From: PALSA-1006 sp964571195
Lineage (GTDB): Bacteria; Pseudomonadota; Gammaproteobacteria; Burkholderiales; Gallionellaceae
Length of the DNA stretch: 64,000 nt
Direction: 5' to 3'
Assembly: GCA_964571195.1 (NCBI GenBank)
Contig: CAZNAD010000011.1
Span: 4,260 to 68,259, forward strand
Each line of letters opens with the position of its first letter. Position 1 is the first letter of the stretch. Shown here in pieces: positions 9,182-17,195 of the stretch. A program made the translations under genes and the position numbers. The notes below the pieces were generated by a model, which saw only the letters and a list, made by a program, of their open reading frames with translations, had not been told where the DNA came from and did no database searches.

Positions 9182-11293
9182 TTACCAGCGCCCTTCTAAG
9201 GTCAGCATGACAGCGCGGTAACCCGTTTCAACCGTGTGCACTTGCCATGTATTACCCGCCGAAACGAACTGCGTATCGCGCACCGTGTTTGCCGCAAACA
9301 AATTCTGCCCGCTCAGGCGCAGATTGATTTGCGGGTTCCACTTGTAAAGCCAGAAAGCATCCACCGTCGTTCTCGCCTGGGTATAACCGTACTGCTCCCC
9401 CGGCACATGGGTCTCGCTGCACCCAGACATCTGCATGGAAATACCGTAACCGGATTTCAGAATGGGCAGGCTCGCATCCAGCCCGGCGGAAAACACATAC
9501 TGCGGCGTATCACGCGCCATGCGCGTGATCCCCAGACGGGTATCTTCCACTTGCGCGTGCGGCAAGGTCAGATGGGCTTTGACCGTTGCGCCCTTCCATC
9601 CCATGCTGTCGGTACGCACCTTGCCGTCCAGCTCCCAACCCCAGTGCAAAGCGCGGCCTTCGTTGTAAGGCCTGTCCACCCAGCGCGTACCTTCCAGTTG
9701 CACGCGGCGCTCGGTGAAATTCTGTGTCGAGCGCACATACAGATTCGCGCCGAGCACACCGGTCTCCCCGTCCAAATAACGTTCAACAACTGCCTCATAA
9801 TTGAGATTGTTTTCGGGCGTCAGATTGGGGTTGCCACGCCGGTCTGCCGACACCGGGGTGTTGGCCGCAATGCTGGGTGAAATAGAATCGGTGATCTCGT
9901 CGATGCGCGGCATTTTTAGCCCAGCCCCCAGCGAAGTCCGCGCTAGCCATCTTTCCGCTGGCTCCCAGCGCACGGCGAGCGAAGGCAGCAGCCGCGCGTG
10001 CTGCTGCGAGAACGAATCGGAATTCAACTGTATGCTTTCGCCGCGCAGACCGCCGGTCAAGGTCACCAGCGGTTGCACCTTCCAGTCGTCCTGAAGCCAG
10101 AGGATGCTTTGTTTTTCGCTCGCCTCGTGGGTGGCCTGAACGACAAAGCTTCCTCCCATATTCTGGTTGTCGGTACGCTGAAAGTTGATGTGTTCAAGCC
10201 CGAATGCCAGCAGATGATCGTCAACCGGTTTATCCAAACGCACCGCCAGATTCAACTCCTTCTCCGAATTACTGGAGTTGTCTGTCGCCACGCTCAACAC
10301 ATTGGCCGCGTTATACGAATGACGAACCAGATCAATCGTATTGCTGCCATTATTCAACGAGCCCCTGCCGGACAGTTTCGCCCCACCGACCAGCGTCTCA
10401 CCTTCCGCCCGTAAACGCAGCATCCGTCGCTGGCTGGTATCGCTGCTTGCCCGGCTGCCATTAAAAGCTTCTCCACTCCCCGCCGCTGGATTGGCAAATT
10501 CCGTCAGCGCCGTATCGCTGCTGTTTTTGCGCAGCCCGTCAAATAACAAGGGCGAAATCGTGAAGGAGTCAGTACCGTCTTTCCATGTTAATTTCGGTTG
10601 CAAGACAAACTCGCGAAAAGTCGATAAGCCATCCGAATTTTCTTTCTGCCACAACGTGCGCGTTCCCGCACTGGTGTTTTGTTTATCGACCTCGCTATGC
10701 GAGGGATTGCGATGCAGATTCAACGTGATCGGCAACGACCATCCCCATTTACCCTCGCCCCCGTTCTCGGTCCAGGACATCTGCGCATTGGGCTCACTCC
10801 CGCGCATTCCAACGCCGACCTTCACCGCCGTGGAGCGCTTGGGCAAAGCCCGTTTCATCACCAGATTCACGGTAACGAAAGCCGCACCGCCAAACTCCGC
10901 CGACGAACCGCGCAATATTTCCACCCGCTCCAGTTCTCCGACAGGAAGACGCCCGACCACGCCCGCCATAATGGCGGAGCCTCCAGCGGAACTCTCGCCA
11001 TCGACCAATATTTTTACCGAATCGCGGCTCATACCGCGAGCACGCTGCCCACCTTCCGGCCCCGCAGGCATTTCGACTCCCGGCAATTTCCCCAGCACCT
11101 CACCGATAGTCATTACGCCGAGGTTTTCAATATCCTTGCGCGTCACCACCACCTTTTGTGTGGTGGTGACGCGCCGCTCCGCCACATCCGCACCTTTGGC
11201 GGTGACGTTGACCTCTTTCAGTGTCTGCGGCTCTTCGGCCCAAACGGGATAAGCGATTGCGCAACCCACCAACAAACTTGCTGCTCTTTTCAT
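9182..11293 (-). CDS. TonB-dependent outer-membrane receptor
   Basis: This 703-residue protein starts at the ATG at 11293 (MKRAASLLVGCAIAYPVWAE), chosen for its signal peptide and the GGAAAGG upstream. The plug domain (~35-150) contains VVVTRKDIENLGVMTIGEVL and ARGMSRDSVKILVDGE. The C-terminal 22-strand barrel ends in the terminal aromatic residue of LTLEGRW, as required for outer-membrane assembly. The substrate cannot be read from sequence; its linkage to an Fe-S enzyme pair and a metal-type membrane protein suggests a metal or metal complex (inference). Confidence 0.93.
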   Translation of the reverse strand: MKRAASLLVGCAIAYPVWAEEPQTLKEVNVTAKGADVAERRVTTTQKVVVTRKDIENLGVMTIGEVLGKLPGVEMPAGPEGGQRARGMSRDSVKILVDGESSAGGSAIMAGVVGRLPVGELERVEILRGSSAEFGGAAFVTVNLVMKRALPKRSTAVKVGVGMRGSEPNAQMSWTENGGEGKWGWSLPITLNLHRNPSHSEVDKQNTSAGTRTLWQKENSDGLSTFREFVLQPKLTWKDGTDSFTISPLLFDGLRKNSSDTALTEFANPAAGSGEAFNGSRASSDTSQRRMLRLRAEGETLVGGAKLSGRGSLNNGSNTIDLVRHSYNAANVLSVATDNSSNSEKELNLAVRLDKPVDDHLLAFGLEHINFQRTDNQNMGGSFVVQATHEASEKQSILWLQDDWKVQPLVTLTGGLRGESIQLNSDSFSQQHARLLPSLAVRWEPAERWLARTSLGAGLKMPRIDEITDSISPSIAANTPVSADRRGNPNLTPENNLNYEAVVERYLDGETGVLGANLYVRSTQNFTERRVQLEGTRWVDRPYNEGRALHWGWELDGKVRTDSMGWKGATVKAHLTLPHAQVEDTRLGITRMARDTPQYVFSAGLDASLPILKSGYGISMQMSGCSETHVPGEQYGYTQARTTVDAFWLYKWNPQINLRLSGQNLFAANTVRDTQFVSAGNTWQVHTVETGYRAVMLTLEGRW

Positions 11294-11310
11294 GTAATAC
11301 CTTTCCAAAA

Positions 11311-11994
11311 TCACCATCTGGCCAAATTACTGATACCGACTGCAATCAACAACAAGGCGCTGATACGCTCGATTTTCGGTCGCCAGCTTTGCAACTGCGC
11401 GCGCAACTGCGTACCCAGATATGCCATGCCGATACCGTAGAACAATGCGGGTATCACAATCGCCCCCAGCCCAAAACTCAGTCCGAGTAACAACCCGCCG
11501 CCCGCGCTACCGCTCATGCTGGCGGAAAACAACACGATGCCCAGCGGCGCGCAGGGAGTCAGCGCCATGCCGATACCCATCAGGAACAGGCCGCCCGACA
11601 ACAGCGTCTTGGGGCTTGAGTGACTGTCCATGCGTTGCAGCGGCACAGTCTGCGGCTGCGGTGCGGCACATGTTTTGTCCGCTTTGCGCAGTAACAGCGC
11701 CAAGCCCATCATCACAACGGCACAGCCAACCACGATATGGACGGTATCGCTTACCACCATGCCCCTGACGTAATGCCCGAAGGCTCCAACTATCCCGCCG
11801 AACGCGCCATAGGCTGTCAGCCGCCCCAGCGACAGCGGCAAAATAATCTTCCAGGATTTTTTGATGCCGCCGTCGCTGGCCAGAAACACCGGCCCGAGAA
11901 ACGGCGCACAACTGATAAGACACGGCCCCATGCCGTAGGCAAAACCCAGTGCCGCCGCCATCGGCGCGCCAACCACCATATCGACGGGAATCAC
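11311..11994 (-). CDS. CcdA/DsbD- or UreH-like membrane protein
   Basis: This 227-residue, six-to-seven-helix protein has two inverted half-repeats. Each carries a cysteine-proline element: GMGPCLISCAPFLGP near residue 25 and MALTPCAPLG near residue 145. This is the signature of the DsbD/CcdA thiol-relay and the related UreH/SafE-type transporters. Function is either electron transfer across the membrane or metal/anion transport. It overlaps the activase gene by 4 nt and lies 17 nt before the receptor gene, so it belongs to the same operon. Confidence 0.75.
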   Translation of the reverse strand: MIPVDMVVGAPMAAALGFAYGMGPCLISCAPFLGPVFLASDGGIKKSWKIILPLSLGRLTAYGAFGGIVGAFGHYVRGMVVSDTVHIVVGCAVVMMGLALLLRKADKTCAAPQPQTVPLQRMDSHSSPKTLLSGGLFLMGIGMALTPCAPLGIVLFSASMSGSAGGGLLLGLSFGLGAIVIPALFYGIGMAYLGTQLRAQLQSWRPKIERISALLLIAVGISNLARW

Positions 11995-12806
11995 ACCGTC
12001 TCCACACTTTGCTCGGCAAAAAACTCGCTACGCGCCAGCATCGCAGCACCGAACGCGGTAGTGGTCTGCGGATGATCGGGGATCACCAGCTCTCGCCCCA
12101 ACTCATCCTGTATCGCCGCCACCAAGCCTTTGTTCAACGCCGGGCCGCCGTCGAAATACACGCGGTCTTCGATGCCGACACGTTTGGCCAGCCGCACCGT
12201 GCGCGAAGCGATGGAATAATGGATGCCTGCGATGATCTCCGCCTTGCCATGGCCTTTCGCCAGCAGGCCGATGATCTCGGACTCGGCGAACACGGTGCAG
12301 GTGCTGTTGATGGTGAGCGGCGCACTGTCGGCCTGAAAGTGGCATTCGCCCAATTCCTCCAGATCAAGCTCCAGATTGCGCGCCGCCACATCCAGAAAGC
12401 GCCCGGTGCCCGCCGCGCATTTGTCGTTCATCACGAAATTAGTGACATTGCCGGTGCTGTCGATCTGGATCGCTTTCGAGTCCTGCCCGCCGATGTTGAT
12501 GATGGTGCGCACCCCGCCGAACGCCTTGCCCGCCTCGAACGCACCGATGGCGTTGGCGGTGATTTCACTGATGGAATCATCCGCCTCCTTGAACAGCTTG
12601 CGCCCGTAGCCAGTGGCGATGAGGTAATACACATCATCACGCTGTAAACCGAGCTTGCTGAGCAAGGTGTTTAACGCCTCGGTCGAGTTTTTATGGAACA
12701 AACTGCCGGACGGCGTGACATGCACCCCGGCGATGTTGCCCTCTTCATTCACCACCGCCACTTTGATGGCGGTAGAGCCCACGTCGATGCCTGCAAAATA
12801 TTTCAT
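11991..12806 (-). CDS. ATP-dependent activase of 2-hydroxyacyl-CoA-dehydratase family (BadF/HgdC-like)
   Basis: This 271-residue ASKHA-fold ATPase has phosphate loop GIDVGSTAIK (7-16), GGQDSKAI (107-114) and the C-terminal FGAAMLA motif. Cys130 (NDKCAAGTG) and Cys170 (NSTCTVF) are the conserved pair that holds one [4Fe-4S] cluster across the homodimer interface in HgdC-type archerases. Such proteins use ATP hydrolysis to push a single low-potential electron into a partner Fe-S protein. The partner here is the gene just upstream at 12974-14263. It is a single-subunit activase like HgdC, not the split type of benzoyl-CoA reductase. Confidence 0.9.
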   Translation of the reverse strand: MKYFAGIDVGSTAIKVAVVNEEGNIAGVHVTPSGSLFHKNSTEALNTLLSKLGLQRDDVYYLIATGYGRKLFKEADDSISEITANAIGAFEAGKAFGGVRTIINIGGQDSKAIQIDSTGNVTNFVMNDKCAAGTGRFLDVAARNLELDLEELGECHFQADSAPLTINSTCTVFAESEIIGLLAKGHGKAEIIAGIHYSIASRTVRLAKRVGIEDRVYFDGGPALNKGLVAAIQDELGRELVIPDHPQTTTAFGAAMLARSEFFAEQSVETV

Positions 12807-12832
12807 TTAGAACCTTTCACTTCAAAAAACTA

Positions 12833-12964
12833 TTCACCACAGAGACACCGAGACACAGAGAAATGCAGAAAAACGAAACAGGCTGGCTCTCCGCTTGAAA
12901 TAGAAGAATCAGATGATCCGCGATTGCTGCGGTTTTTCTCTGTGCCTCTGTGTCTCGGTGGTGA
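12833..12964 (+). repeat. 132-bp inverted-repeat element (CACAGAGACAC type)
   Basis: Imperfect ~30-bp inverted arms (left 12833-12863, right 12933-12964) built on CACAGAGACACxGAGACACAGAG flank an unrelated 70-bp core. A second element with the same arms lies at 25108-25225. It sits inside the long operon, between the activase and its partner gene, and has no coding capacity of its own. This looks like a non-autonomous extragenic repeat; any effect on the transcript is unknown. Confidence 0.8.
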
Positions 12965-12973
12965 TATTTGTTT

Positions 12974-14263
12974 TTATGCTCTCTGTTTCTTCCTGTTTTT
13001 CAACGATTCCAAAAACGCCTCGATGCGTGTAGACAACTGCCCTTTGTCGTCGTGGCTGTAATCGGTTTCCACATACAGCAACGGGATGCCCGCCTTGTTG
13101 AATTCCTCTGCCACACTGCGATATTCCATCTCGTACACCTGGCATCCGGCGAAGGCCTGATACACCACCCCATCCGCGTTAAACGACTTCACCAGATCGA
13201 GCAAACGGCGGCGGCGATCCTCGTTCTTGGTGAAAATCGGGCAGGTGCAGGGCTTGAGATATTTATCTGCTAGTGAATCCACCATATCGTTCACCAGCCA
13301 CTCATCCACTGCGGTCATGTCGTACAACATACGGTTGGCAGAGCAGGACTCGTCGGCCACCACCACGCCGCCTGCTTCTTCGATCAACAGGGGGAGTTTA
13401 AGATTGGGGAAAATCGGCGGAGAGCCAGTGAACAACACACGCGGCGCTTTGCTTTGCACGGCCTTGAATCCGCTCTTATCGCGCAACTCAAGTTCCGCAT
13501 TCAATTTTTCCACCGCCGCAGTCCAGCGTGTGATGTCATCGAAAAAATAGGCATTGGTCACCAGAAAAATATCTTTGCCCAGAATGACTGAAGGAGATTT
13601 GAGTCTGAAGCTGTGCAGCTTGCGGAAAGCCGCCTGCGCACGCCCCGTCTTGTTCAATGCCGCCTGTAAATTCTTCTTGGTAAGCTTCTTCCCCGTCACT
13701 TGACGCAACTCGGCGGCAAACTGACGCACAGAGCGTTGCCAATACTGGCGCGAAGCCTCGCTCTCTTTCACATTAGGGAATTCCAGGTCATACACCTTGT
13801 ACCCCATCTCCCCCATCATCGAACTGGATTTCTTCTTCTGGTCACAGGTAGTCGGATTAACGATCAGGTCGGGCTTACCAATCTTGGGAATGATGCTGTC
13901 TGAGTTAAGCATCCCCAGCGTAGCTTTCACCAGTGAGCAGGATTTGGCGGGCATAAATTCCGCCCCCTTCTGATCGTAATGGTAGGAACCATTGCATAGC
14001 CGCATCGGCGTCGCACCGAAAGCGTAGATCAGTTCTTCAGGAGCCTGGATACAGGTGGTACCGACCAGCATGCCCTCATATTTCACCTCTTCGCCGTGGC
14101 AATACACGCGCCGGAACAGGTCGTAGAAATACTGCATGGACTCCGGGTTATCCTGAAAGTCATCCACGATGTGATCCAACACATCCTGCGCTTCGCCCGC
14201 CTGACGCGAACGGCTATAGGGAATAGGCTGGATGGGGATTACCTGTGATGTTTCACTTGTCAT
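12974..14263 (-). CDS. 2-hydroxyacyl-CoA-dehydratase-like Fe-S protein, candidate double-cubane cluster protein
   Basis: This 429-residue protein belongs to the HgdB/BcrC/FldB family. Conserved cysteines include Cys71 (TTCIQAPEE), Cys109 (KSCSLVK), Cys140 (TTCDQKK), Cys307, Cys339/341 and Cys374 (AGCQVYE). Only one such subunit is present with one activase, which is the arrangement of double-cubane cluster protein systems; the true dehydratases and benzoyl-CoA reductases use two or more different subunits. The ATG at 14263 is chosen because AAGGGAGTG precedes it and family similarity starts soon after; it overlaps the polyferredoxin gene by 11 nt. The substrate is unknown. Known relatives reduce small, hard-to-reduce molecules in vitro. 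Confidence 0.82.
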   Translation of the reverse strand: MTSETSQVIPIQPIPYSRSRQAGEAQDVLDHIVDDFQDNPESMQYFYDLFRRVYCHGEEVKYEGMLVGTTCIQAPEELIYAFGATPMRLCNGSYHYDQKGAEFMPAKSCSLVKATLGMLNSDSIIPKIGKPDLIVNPTTCDQKKKSSSMMGEMGYKVYDLEFPNVKESEASRQYWQRSVRQFAAELRQVTGKKLTKKNLQAALNKTGRAQAAFRKLHSFRLKSPSVILGKDIFLVTNAYFFDDITRWTAAVEKLNAELELRDKSGFKAVQSKAPRVLFTGSPPIFPNLKLPLLIEEAGGVVVADESCSANRMLYDMTAVDEWLVNDMVDSLADKYLKPCTCPIFTKNEDRRRRLLDLVKSFNADGVVYQAFAGCQVYEMEYRSVAEEFNKAGIPLLYVETDYSHDDKGQLSTRIEAFLESLKNRKKQRA

Positions 14264-15251
14264 GTTGCACTCCCTTACCCATACGTTTGATGAACCCTTC
14301 TTCTGTTGAAACAAAGATCGGGATGCCTGCAAAAGTGGCCTGCAACGCGCCTTTTTCCGGGCACGATGCCACGCACTTGAGGCACAGAGTGCAGTCGTCG
14401 GTCATGATGTCCTTGGTCTTCACATCGTCGGCGATCTCTTTGATCTCCATATCGCATACGGTGTAGCAATCGCCACAGCGAGTACATTTACCTCCGTCCT
14501 TCTGCAATTTGAATATCGCCAGTTTTGAAACCAGATAATGCAATGCACTCATCGGGCAGAAAAAACAGAAGAAGCGTTTTTTGACGAACGAACCCACCAG
14601 AAACAGTGCCGTGACCGAAATACCCAGCGCCGTCATCACCATCGCCGCCTTACTGGAAAAGTCGATGGTAAATTGCGAGAAGTCGGCAGTGAACATCGGG
14701 ATAATCATGCGCCCCGGACAGATGAGGCAGAACGGCGGACTCATGTTGTGAGAAAAAAGACCTCCACCGATACCGAGCGGGATCAATATCATCAACGCCA
14801 ACAACACATATTTGATCTTAGTTAACTGCGCGAATTGACCTTGGCTGTAGCGCGAGAAACGCACTCCCACACGACGGCGCAACGCGGTGATCCAATCCTG
14901 TATCGTGCCCAATGGACAAACGAAGCCGCACCAGCCCTTGTTGAGCACGATGAACCACAACGTAAACGTAAGGAATCCGGTAAGCACTGCGATGCCTGCG
15001 TAGCCGAACAATCTCGGCCACGGTTGACCCAATTGGTGTTGCAGCGGCAACAGATAGCAGACACCGGCGCGCCCTTCCTGATTGTAGCCACAGGAAAAAA
15101 ACGGCAGCTTCGTACCCACATCAATGGCCAAATAACCGCCATAGACGAACAGGATAAAAGCCAGCAGCTGGAACCAGAAACGGAAACGGTTGAAATCGAC
15201 CTGATTGACCGTATCGCGCAGTGCCTGCAAACGAGAGTTATTGGTTGACAT
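14253..15251 (-). CDS. NapH/NosR-like membrane polyferredoxin
   Basis: This 332-residue protein has about five to six membrane helices. Cysteine motifs lie on loops (GWCGFVCPLG, FCLICPG, FFCFFCPMSALH), as in NapH/MauN/NosR-type quinol-linked proteins. The C-terminal cytoplasmic part has two [4Fe-4S] motifs, CTRCGDCYTVCD and CTLCLKCVASCPEKG. It overlaps both neighbours (14 nt upstream, 11 nt downstream), which indicates strict co-expression. A likely role is moving electrons from the membrane pool or periplasm towards the cytoplasmic activase and double-cubane pair (inference from position). Confidence 0.88.
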   Translation of the reverse strand: MSTNNSRLQALRDTVNQVDFNRFRFWFQLLAFILFVYGGYLAIDVGTKLPFFSCGYNQEGRAGVCYLLPLQHQLGQPWPRLFGYAGIAVLTGFLTFTLWFIVLNKGWCGFVCPLGTIQDWITALRRRVGVRFSRYSQGQFAQLTKIKYVLLALMILIPLGIGGGLFSHNMSPPFCLICPGRMIIPMFTADFSQFTIDFSSKAAMVMTALGISVTALFLVGSFVKKRFFCFFCPMSALHYLVSKLAIFKLQKDGGKCTRCGDCYTVCDMEIKEIADDVKTKDIMTDDCTLCLKCVASCPEKGALQATFAGIPIFVSTEEGFIKRMGKGVQHDK

Positions 15252-16566
15252 CTGGGCGCACCTCTTGGAACGGTTTTACCCGGCGACGGCGATACAGATA
15301 AACCGCCACACCGCAGAACAGCGTAATGAACAGACCGATACCCAGCCCCCACGCATAGGACAGATAATCTTCCGGCGACGGGTAATAGTTGCCCGCGAGC
15401 GAGGCCTGATATTTCACATTGCTATATGGCTGCTCGTTAAACTTGCCCACCTCCGCCGCATTGGCCTCGGCGATCACCAGATAGGTGGCTTTGAAACGTT
15501 TCTGGAACTCATTCCAGAGTGGGAAATAGTCGCGGACTATCTGGAAGCTGACACGCCCCTGCTCGTCGCTCATCGCCTCCTTGACCCAGCCTTGATGGCT
15601 CACAAAACGGACGCGCGCACCTTGCAGTGGCAGCCCTTTCTGCAACACGATGTAAGCCTGTTCCTCCCCCGATTTCAATTGAAAGAAACGCTTCTCATCC
15701 GGCTTGCGCTCGCGCACGATCTCGATGGCGGCAGACTCCAGTACACGTGGTGCGACCAGTGCTTTGGCAATCTCTTCCTCATCACCACCATGTCCGATAT
15801 TGGTGATCTCGGCTTTGGCAACGTTGATGTTCAGCGTTTCCCCTTGCAACTTGCGCGAGGTCAGATACAAACGGTAAAACCCTTGTTTCGGCATCTCGAA
15901 CGACACCCCTTTGCGCTCCTCACCCGCAACAGAGAGCACCTCGCCTTCCGGTTTGCTGTCCGGGGTAACAAGCAATGTCTCGATCTGAGCCGCAGGATCA
16001 TTTTGTGCAAACCCAGAACGCTGCGGATCATTACCGGAGCGCAACCACAAACGTTTTTGAGGGATGCCGCCGCGCCCGCCGCCCATTTCCATACCGCCCA
16101 TGGCGCTCATTCCTCCACCTCGCGCACCGTCACCACGCATTGGCGGCGTATCAGACAGCCAGAGCACGCTTCCGCGCATCCCCATCGGCATTCCCCCCGG
16201 ACGGGTGCCATCCGGCTTGCCACTCATGCCAGGCATTCCCACCATCGCACCATTGCCTGCGCCAGCCCCATGCTGAGACTCATGCGCGTTTGCACCACCA
16301 GCGGGCGACGCATTGCCTCCCCCTTGAGCGGCGCGCTTGGCTTTCCAATCGGCAATTTGTGCCTCATCAGGACGTCCGCTACTACCTTCCGAACCCGCTT
16401 GCGCCTGAGCTGCCGCACGTTTGGCTTTCCACTCCGCGATCTGTGCTTCACTAGGACGTTCACCGGCTTGGCCGAAGTGCGGTCGCCCTTCCGGCACAGT
16501 TTCGCAGTACCCGTAACTGCTCAACGCCAGCAGCAGAAAAACTGATCCAATATTCAATATATTCAT
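15238..16566 (-). CDS. DUF4198-like membrane protein with Met/Gly-rich region
   Basis: This 442-residue protein starts at ATG 16566 after GGAGGGG. It has a signal peptide (~1-22), then two near-identical repeats (RPSEAQIAEWKAKRAA and RPDEAQIADWKAKRAA). A Met/Gly/His-rich low-complexity stretch follows (~80-155, with MPGMSG, GGMPMGMRG, MGGMEMGGG). A beta-rich periplasmic domain resembling DUF4198 (~215-385) comes next. One C-terminal membrane helix and a basic tail (YLYRRRRVK) end the protein. Met-rich runs often bind Cu(I), and DUF4198 proteins accompany nickel/cobalt uptake systems, so a metal-handling role is plausible but not proven. Confidence 0.6.
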   Translation of the reverse strand: MNILNIGSVFLLLALSSYGYCETVPEGRPHFGQAGERPSEAQIAEWKAKRAAAQAQAGSEGSSGRPDEAQIADWKAKRAAQGGGNASPAGGANAHESQHGAGAGNGAMVGMPGMSGKPDGTRPGGMPMGMRGSVLWLSDTPPMRGDGARGGGMSAMGGMEMGGGRGGIPQKRLWLRSGNDPQRSGFAQNDPAAQIETLLVTPDSKPEGEVLSVAGEERKGVSFEMPKQGFYRLYLTSRKLQGETLNINVAKAEITNIGHGGDEEEIAKALVAPRVLESAAIEIVRERKPDEKRFFQLKSGEEQAYIVLQKGLPLQGARVRFVSHQGWVKEAMSDEQGRVSFQIVRDYFPLWNEFQKRFKATYLVIAEANAAEVGKFNEQPYSNVKYQASLAGNYYPSPEDYLSYAWGLGIGLFITLFCGVAVYLYRRRRVKPFQEVRPDVNQ

Positions 16567-16617
16567 GCTCCCCTCCAACCAGATTAATAGTTATAGATTC
16601 CGTGCTTAAGCTACTGG

Positions 16618-17082
16618 TTAGTCGGCCCGGTTCTTAAAGTCTTCGTGACAGGCTTTACAGGCTTTCTGCACCCTGACCAATTGCTCTTTTGTCGCATCAA
16701 AATTATTGCCTCTGGCCAATTCGACCAACTTTCCCGTCTCTTTTTCCAGAGCCTCATTCGCCCGCCTGAAGCCGACCGCATCGGACCAAATTTCCGGCTT
16801 GGCCTTGGTATCGCCCTTGTCCGATCCGGGAATGAAACCTTCTTTGGGAAGCTTGACCAGAAAGGCCAGCGTTTCTGCGTTATGAATGAACGACTCTCTG
16901 TCGTATGGCGAAATCCCTTTCGCCATTTTTGAAAGTGGGCCGAAATACCATGTCAGCATCGAATAAGCACTGCGTCTGAACTTGATCGCCACCTCCTCGC
17001 GCGACATCTCGGCTTGCACCTCGCCTGCAAAACCCAGCAACACAGTTGCCGACAATACGATCTTGACTATTTGATTACTCAT
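16618..17082 (-). CDS. cytochrome c' / class II cytochrome c
   Basis: This 154-residue protein has a cleavable signal peptide (about residues 1-24, ending VQAEM) and one heme-binding CKACH close to the C-terminus (QKACKACHEDFKNRAD). That is the class II layout of cytochrome c' and c-556: a four-helix bundle with C-terminal heme. It is periplasmic. It sits between the upstream receptor (113-nt gap) and the DUF4198-like gene, in the same orientation. A role as small-ligand (NO, CO) binder or electron carrier for the operon is possible. Confidence 0.88.
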   Translation of the reverse strand: MSNQIVKIVLSATVLLGFAGEVQAEMSREEVAIKFRRSAYSMLTWYFGPLSKMAKGISPYDRESFIHNAETLAFLVKLPKEGFIPGSDKGDTKAKPEIWSDAVGFRRANEALEKETGKLVELARGNNFDATKEQLVRVQKACKACHEDFKNRAD

Positions 17083-17111
17083 TTTTTACCTCACGCTAAG
17101 CAAGCGTCCCA

Positions 17112-17144
17112 CAATCCGTTCTCATCCCACTCGAGAACGGATTG
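17112..17144 (-). other. 12-bp perfect inverted repeat between receptor and cytochrome c' genes
   Basis: CAATCCGTTCTC (17112-17123) and GAGAACGGATTG (17133-17144) form a strong hairpin with a 9-nt loop. No T-tract follows on the minus strand, so full termination is unlikely. It may stabilise the receptor mRNA 3' end or lower expression of downstream genes (inference). Confidence 0.5.
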
Positions 17145-17195
17145 ATAGGCGCAATTGAAGCGGATGATTTGAATATCCCGCTGTACGGGAAAGTC

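Noticed and set aside
12833..12964. Possible CRISPR-like array from repeated CACAGAGACAC units.
   Set aside because: There are only two inverted arms and no regularly spaced direct repeats or cas genes.
12974..14263. Benzoyl-CoA reductase or amino-acid-derived 2-hydroxyacyl-CoA dehydratase.
   Set aside because: Only one subunit and one activase are present, with no CoA-transferase, CoA ligase or ring-degradation genes.
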